In this document: in pieces, positions 61,835 through 64,000 of the stretch
How positions within the stretch are numbered: the first letter of the stretch is position 1
Layout of the letters: every line of letters begins with the position of its first letter
Assembly: GCF_001705515.1 (NCBI RefSeq)
Contig: NZ_MDJS01000001.1
Span: 1,798,001-1,862,000 of the forward strand
Direction: 5' to 3'
From: Mucilaginibacter sp. PPCGB 2223
GTDB lineage: Bacteria > Bacteroidota > Bacteroidia > Sphingobacteriales > Sphingobacteriaceae
DNA length: 64,000 nucleotides
Program-made: the position numbers and the translations under genes
Notes under the pieces: generated by a model
Databases searched by the model: none
What the model saw: only the letters and a program-made list of their open reading frames with translations
What the model was told of the DNA's origin: nothing

Positions 61835-64000
61835 TTATGCTGCTTTTTCTAATTCTTCTCTGACAATGGCGGCTATAGCCAGCTTTACACTTCCAAACTT
61901 TTTTGTGTAAGCATGAACTTTTGCTTTTTCCGACGATTCAGTTGTGTAAGTCCAATATTCTTCCCGGCTCACTTCAGTGCGGTATACCTTTGAAAGCTGG
62001 CCGTTTAAGCTGATGAATACTTCCTTATATTTTAAGTTCTCGTCATTGTTGCGGTTCATGCTCATAATGAGCGCCGTTTCTTTGTCCGTAATGCCTAATA
62101 GCTGCTGTATTTTAGGAAAATCATTCTGATACTTCCGCTGGTCAAGTAAGATTTTGCAATCGCTGTTATTGATGATGGCTTGCTTTACAACCGGCGAACT
62201 GATTATATCTTCGATGTCCTGGGTAACCACCAATGCTTCACCGAAATATTTACGGACGGTTTTAAAGAGATATTTAATGTACTCCGCCATCCCTTCGCGT
62301 GCAATTGCTTTCCAGGCTTCCTCTATCAAAATCATTTTACGAACATCTTTCCCAAGTTTGCGCATTTTGGAAACGAAAGTTTCCATGATAATTAAGGTAA
62401 CGACCGGAAATAAGATAGGATGGTCTTTGATGTTGTCCAGTTCGAAGACAATAAAGCGCCTTTGCAAAAGATCAAGGTTTTCTTTAGCATTCAGCAGGTA
62501 AGCGTATTCACCACCTTTATAGTATGGTTTCAATACAAATAGCATGTTATCTATATCAAAACGTTCATCTTTAACTTTTGATTGTTTCATAGCTTCATAA
62601 AAGTCCCCGTTCAAAAAATCGTAGAAACTGTCGAAACATGGGAATATGTCAGGTTGCCTTTTTAATTTTTCATAGTAGTGATACAAGGCGTCTGATATAG
62701 CTACATACTCTGAACGCTGAACCCCTTCGTCTTCCTTTTTCCATAAAGCGAGAATCATGGCTTTGATACTTTCCTTTTTCTCAGTGTCCAGATAATCACC
62801 ATCAGCAATGTAAAAAGGATTAAAACTGATCGGCTCGTCTTCGGTATAAGTGAAATAATAACCGCCTACGAAGTCACAAAGTCCCTGATAACTATGCCCC
62901 ACATCGACTAAAACCACATGGGAGCCTTGTTCAAAGTAGCTGCGAAGCAGGTGGTTAGTAAAAAACGACTTTCCGCTGCCAGATGGACCTAAGATAAATT
63001 TATTGCGATTAGTGGTTATTCCTTTTGTCATAGGGTCGTCGCTGATATCTACATGTACCGGCTTGCCGGATAAGCGGTCACCTAACCGTATACCACAAGG
63101 GCTGATGCTTGATTGATAATTTGTTTCCAGGTTTAAGAAACAGGTGGCCTGTTCAACGAATGTATCGAAGGTGTCATTCATTGGAAAGGCGGCTTCATTA
63201 CCTGGTAAGCCCGACCACCAGATTTGGGCAGCTCCATCGGTTTCCTGTTTCGGCTGTGCATCCATTTGAGCCAGTGAGGAACTGACCTTATTTTTGAGAT
63301 CCTTAAGAAGTGAAGGGTTATCAGTCCAGGCTAAAACATTGAAATGTGCCTTTACCGGTAACCGCTGCTGGCTGATCGCTTCGTTCAGAAAATCGTGCGT
63401 AGCATCCCGGCCTATGGCATTCTCCCTGGAATAAGCGGAGAGCGATTGTAAGCGCAATTTCTTTGCTTCCAGTCTTTTGATCGTTTGCTGGCTATCGCCT
63501 ATAAAAATATACTGGTTATACAAATGGTTGCATTTGAGCAACGTACCTACTGGCGTAGCAAAGCCTGTACTGAATTTCGTTTTATCGGTACTGTATTTAT
63601 CGTAAGTGATTCTTGGGCCGCATAATGCTGGCAGGTCTTCTGCATCGCTGAGGGTATATAGCTGACAATGGTTATCACCGATCCTTATCTCGTCCTGGAT
63701 ATGGATATCCTTTAATACTGGCGCTTCGTTTGGATTAAGCAAAAAGCAATACTGTTCCAAAACTCCTGCATGTTTTAATGTCCCGGCTAATTGATCATCA
63801 TTTAGCCGGGATAAAGTGATTAAACCACTATCCTCTAACACCCGCACGAACTGGCCGGCGCTATCCTGAAAGTCTCTGAATAATTCATCGCACGTAGTTT
63901 GTACGGGAACAATACGTTTACGCATTAATGAACTTACTGCGCTCGAATGCTGTTTAAATTTATCAGGTTTTTTGGTTAAAAAGATATGGCAGTGATGATG
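61835..64000 (-). CDS. traG: conjugative transfer ATPase TraG (VirB4-like), 5' end beyond window
   Basis: The frame runs off the window end, so at least 722 residues are seen. An ATG at 63925 is internal; codons upstream still read as TraG (YHCHIFLTKKPDKF-like). Walker A is GPSGSGKSFFTNHLL and Walker B RKMILIEEAWKAIA. VirB4-type ATPases drive the assembly of the transfer channel at the inner membrane. It is the first transfer gene visible in the minus-strand operon. Confidence 0.92.
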   Translation of the reverse strand, partial: HHHCHIFLTKKPDKFKQHSSAVSSLMRKRIVPVQTTCDELFRDFQDSAGQFVRVLEDSGLITLSRLNDDQLAGTLKHAGVLEQYCFLLNPNEAPVLKDIHIQDEIRIGDNHCQLYTLSDAEDLPALCGPRITYDKYSTDKTKFSTGFATPVGTLLKCNHLYNQYIFIGDSQQTIKRLEAKKLRLQSLSAYSRENAIGRDATHDFLNEAISQQRLPVKAHFNVLAWTDNPSLLKDLKNKVSSSLAQMDAQPKQETDGAAQIWWSGLPGNEAAFPMNDTFDTFVEQATCFLNLETNYQSSISPCGIRLGDRLSGKPVHVDISDDPMTKGITTNRNKFILGPSGSGKSFFTNHLLRSYFEQGSHVVLVDVGHSYQGLCDFVGGYYFTYTEDEPISFNPFYIADGDYLDTEKKESIKAMILALWKKEDEGVQRSEYVAISDALYHYYEKLKRQPDIFPCFDSFYDFLNGDFYEAMKQSKVKDERFDIDNMLFVLKPYYKGGEYAYLLNAKENLDLLQRRFIVFELDNIKDHPILFPVVTLIIMETFVSKMRKLGKDVRKMILIEEAWKAIAREGMAEYIKYLFKTVRKYFGEALVVTQDIEDIISSPVVKQAIINNSDCKILLDQRKYQNDFPKIQQLLGITDKETALIMSMNRNNDENLKYKEVFISLNGQLSKVYRTEVSREEYWTYTTESSEKAKVHAYTKKFGSVKLAIAAIVREELEKAA

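Larger units (their letters stand above)
21201..64000. mobile_element. integrative and conjugative element inserted at tRNA-Lys (left part; continues past window)
   Basis: A tyrosine recombinase follows the 3' end of tRNA-Lys in the same orientation, and a Bacteroidetes-type conjugation operon occupies 54-64 kb. The interior holds defence, repair and maintenance genes and no housekeeping gene. The exact left end cannot be fixed because attR is outside the window; the tRNA 3' half (from about 21201) is the best estimate. The relaxase, coupling protein and TraA-F genes are not in the window and should lie to the right. Confidence 0.9.

Overview
The window looks like a Bacteroidota chromosome, most likely family Sphingobacteriaceae (Mucilaginibacter/Pedobacter-like). 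The grounds are a macroglobulin/TonB-plug surface protein, a Bacteroidetes-type promoter of the form TAnnTTTG, conjugation genes of the Bacteroidetes Tra type (TraG, J, K, M, N), and moderate GC in the housekeeping part. This placement is inference from protein families, not from a database search.

Positions 1 to about 21,145 are ordinary chromosome: a DinB-superfamily protein, a large MG2/plug surface protein, an Mla-type lipid transporter operon (MlaE, MlaF, MlaD/MCE), a GNAT acetyltransferase, an MFS transporter, a small-ORF/nucleotidyltransferase pair, and a membrane-lipid modification cluster (two cyclopropane-fatty-acid-synthase-like methyltransferases, DUF1365, a FAD oxidoreductase, an alpha/beta hydrolase, DUF1295 and a DUF1475-like protein). 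That cluster is split by about 4.6 kb holding a PRMT-like methyltransferase, a pepsin-like lipoprotein, and an HxlR/carboxymuconolactone-decarboxylase/AraC/VOC group with a clear operator.

At 21,146 lies a tRNA-Lys(TTT), immediately followed by repeats and a tyrosine recombinase. From there to the end of the window is the left part (at least 42.8 kb) of an integrative and conjugative element. Its outer cargo is a defence island. First comes a short type II CBASS operon: TM-NUDIX effector, CD-NTase and a stand-alone E2-like protein. Divergent from it is a sigma-like factor / small acidic protein / ImmA-IrrE protease operon. Then follow a RAMA-domain protein, a beta-class DNA methyltransferase, a type IIG-like nuclease-methylase, a PD-(D/E)XK nuclease and a DUF3883 protein.

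The middle of the element holds plasmid-type maintenance genes (DUF932 protein and small proteins), a structured intergenic segment that may be an RNA, an ExoIII-ligase-primase (LigD-like) fusion broken by one frameshift, and a DNA repair or mutagenesis set (DinB polymerase, DnaE-type polymerase, SRAP protein). Next comes a five-gene, tightly packed operon of unknown function built around a duplicated MNT-HEPN protein and a SWIM zinc-finger protein, with a divergent HTH regulator. The right end is a long minus-strand transfer operon running from TraG (cut by the window edge) through three tandem TraI-like paralogues, TraJ, TraK, a TraL-position protein, TraM and TraN.

The most interesting candidates are the CBASS operon coupled to a sigma/protease module, and the HTH-SWIM-MNT-HEPN operon at 48.3 to 53.7 kb. 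No CRISPR array, rRNA operon or IS element was seen.
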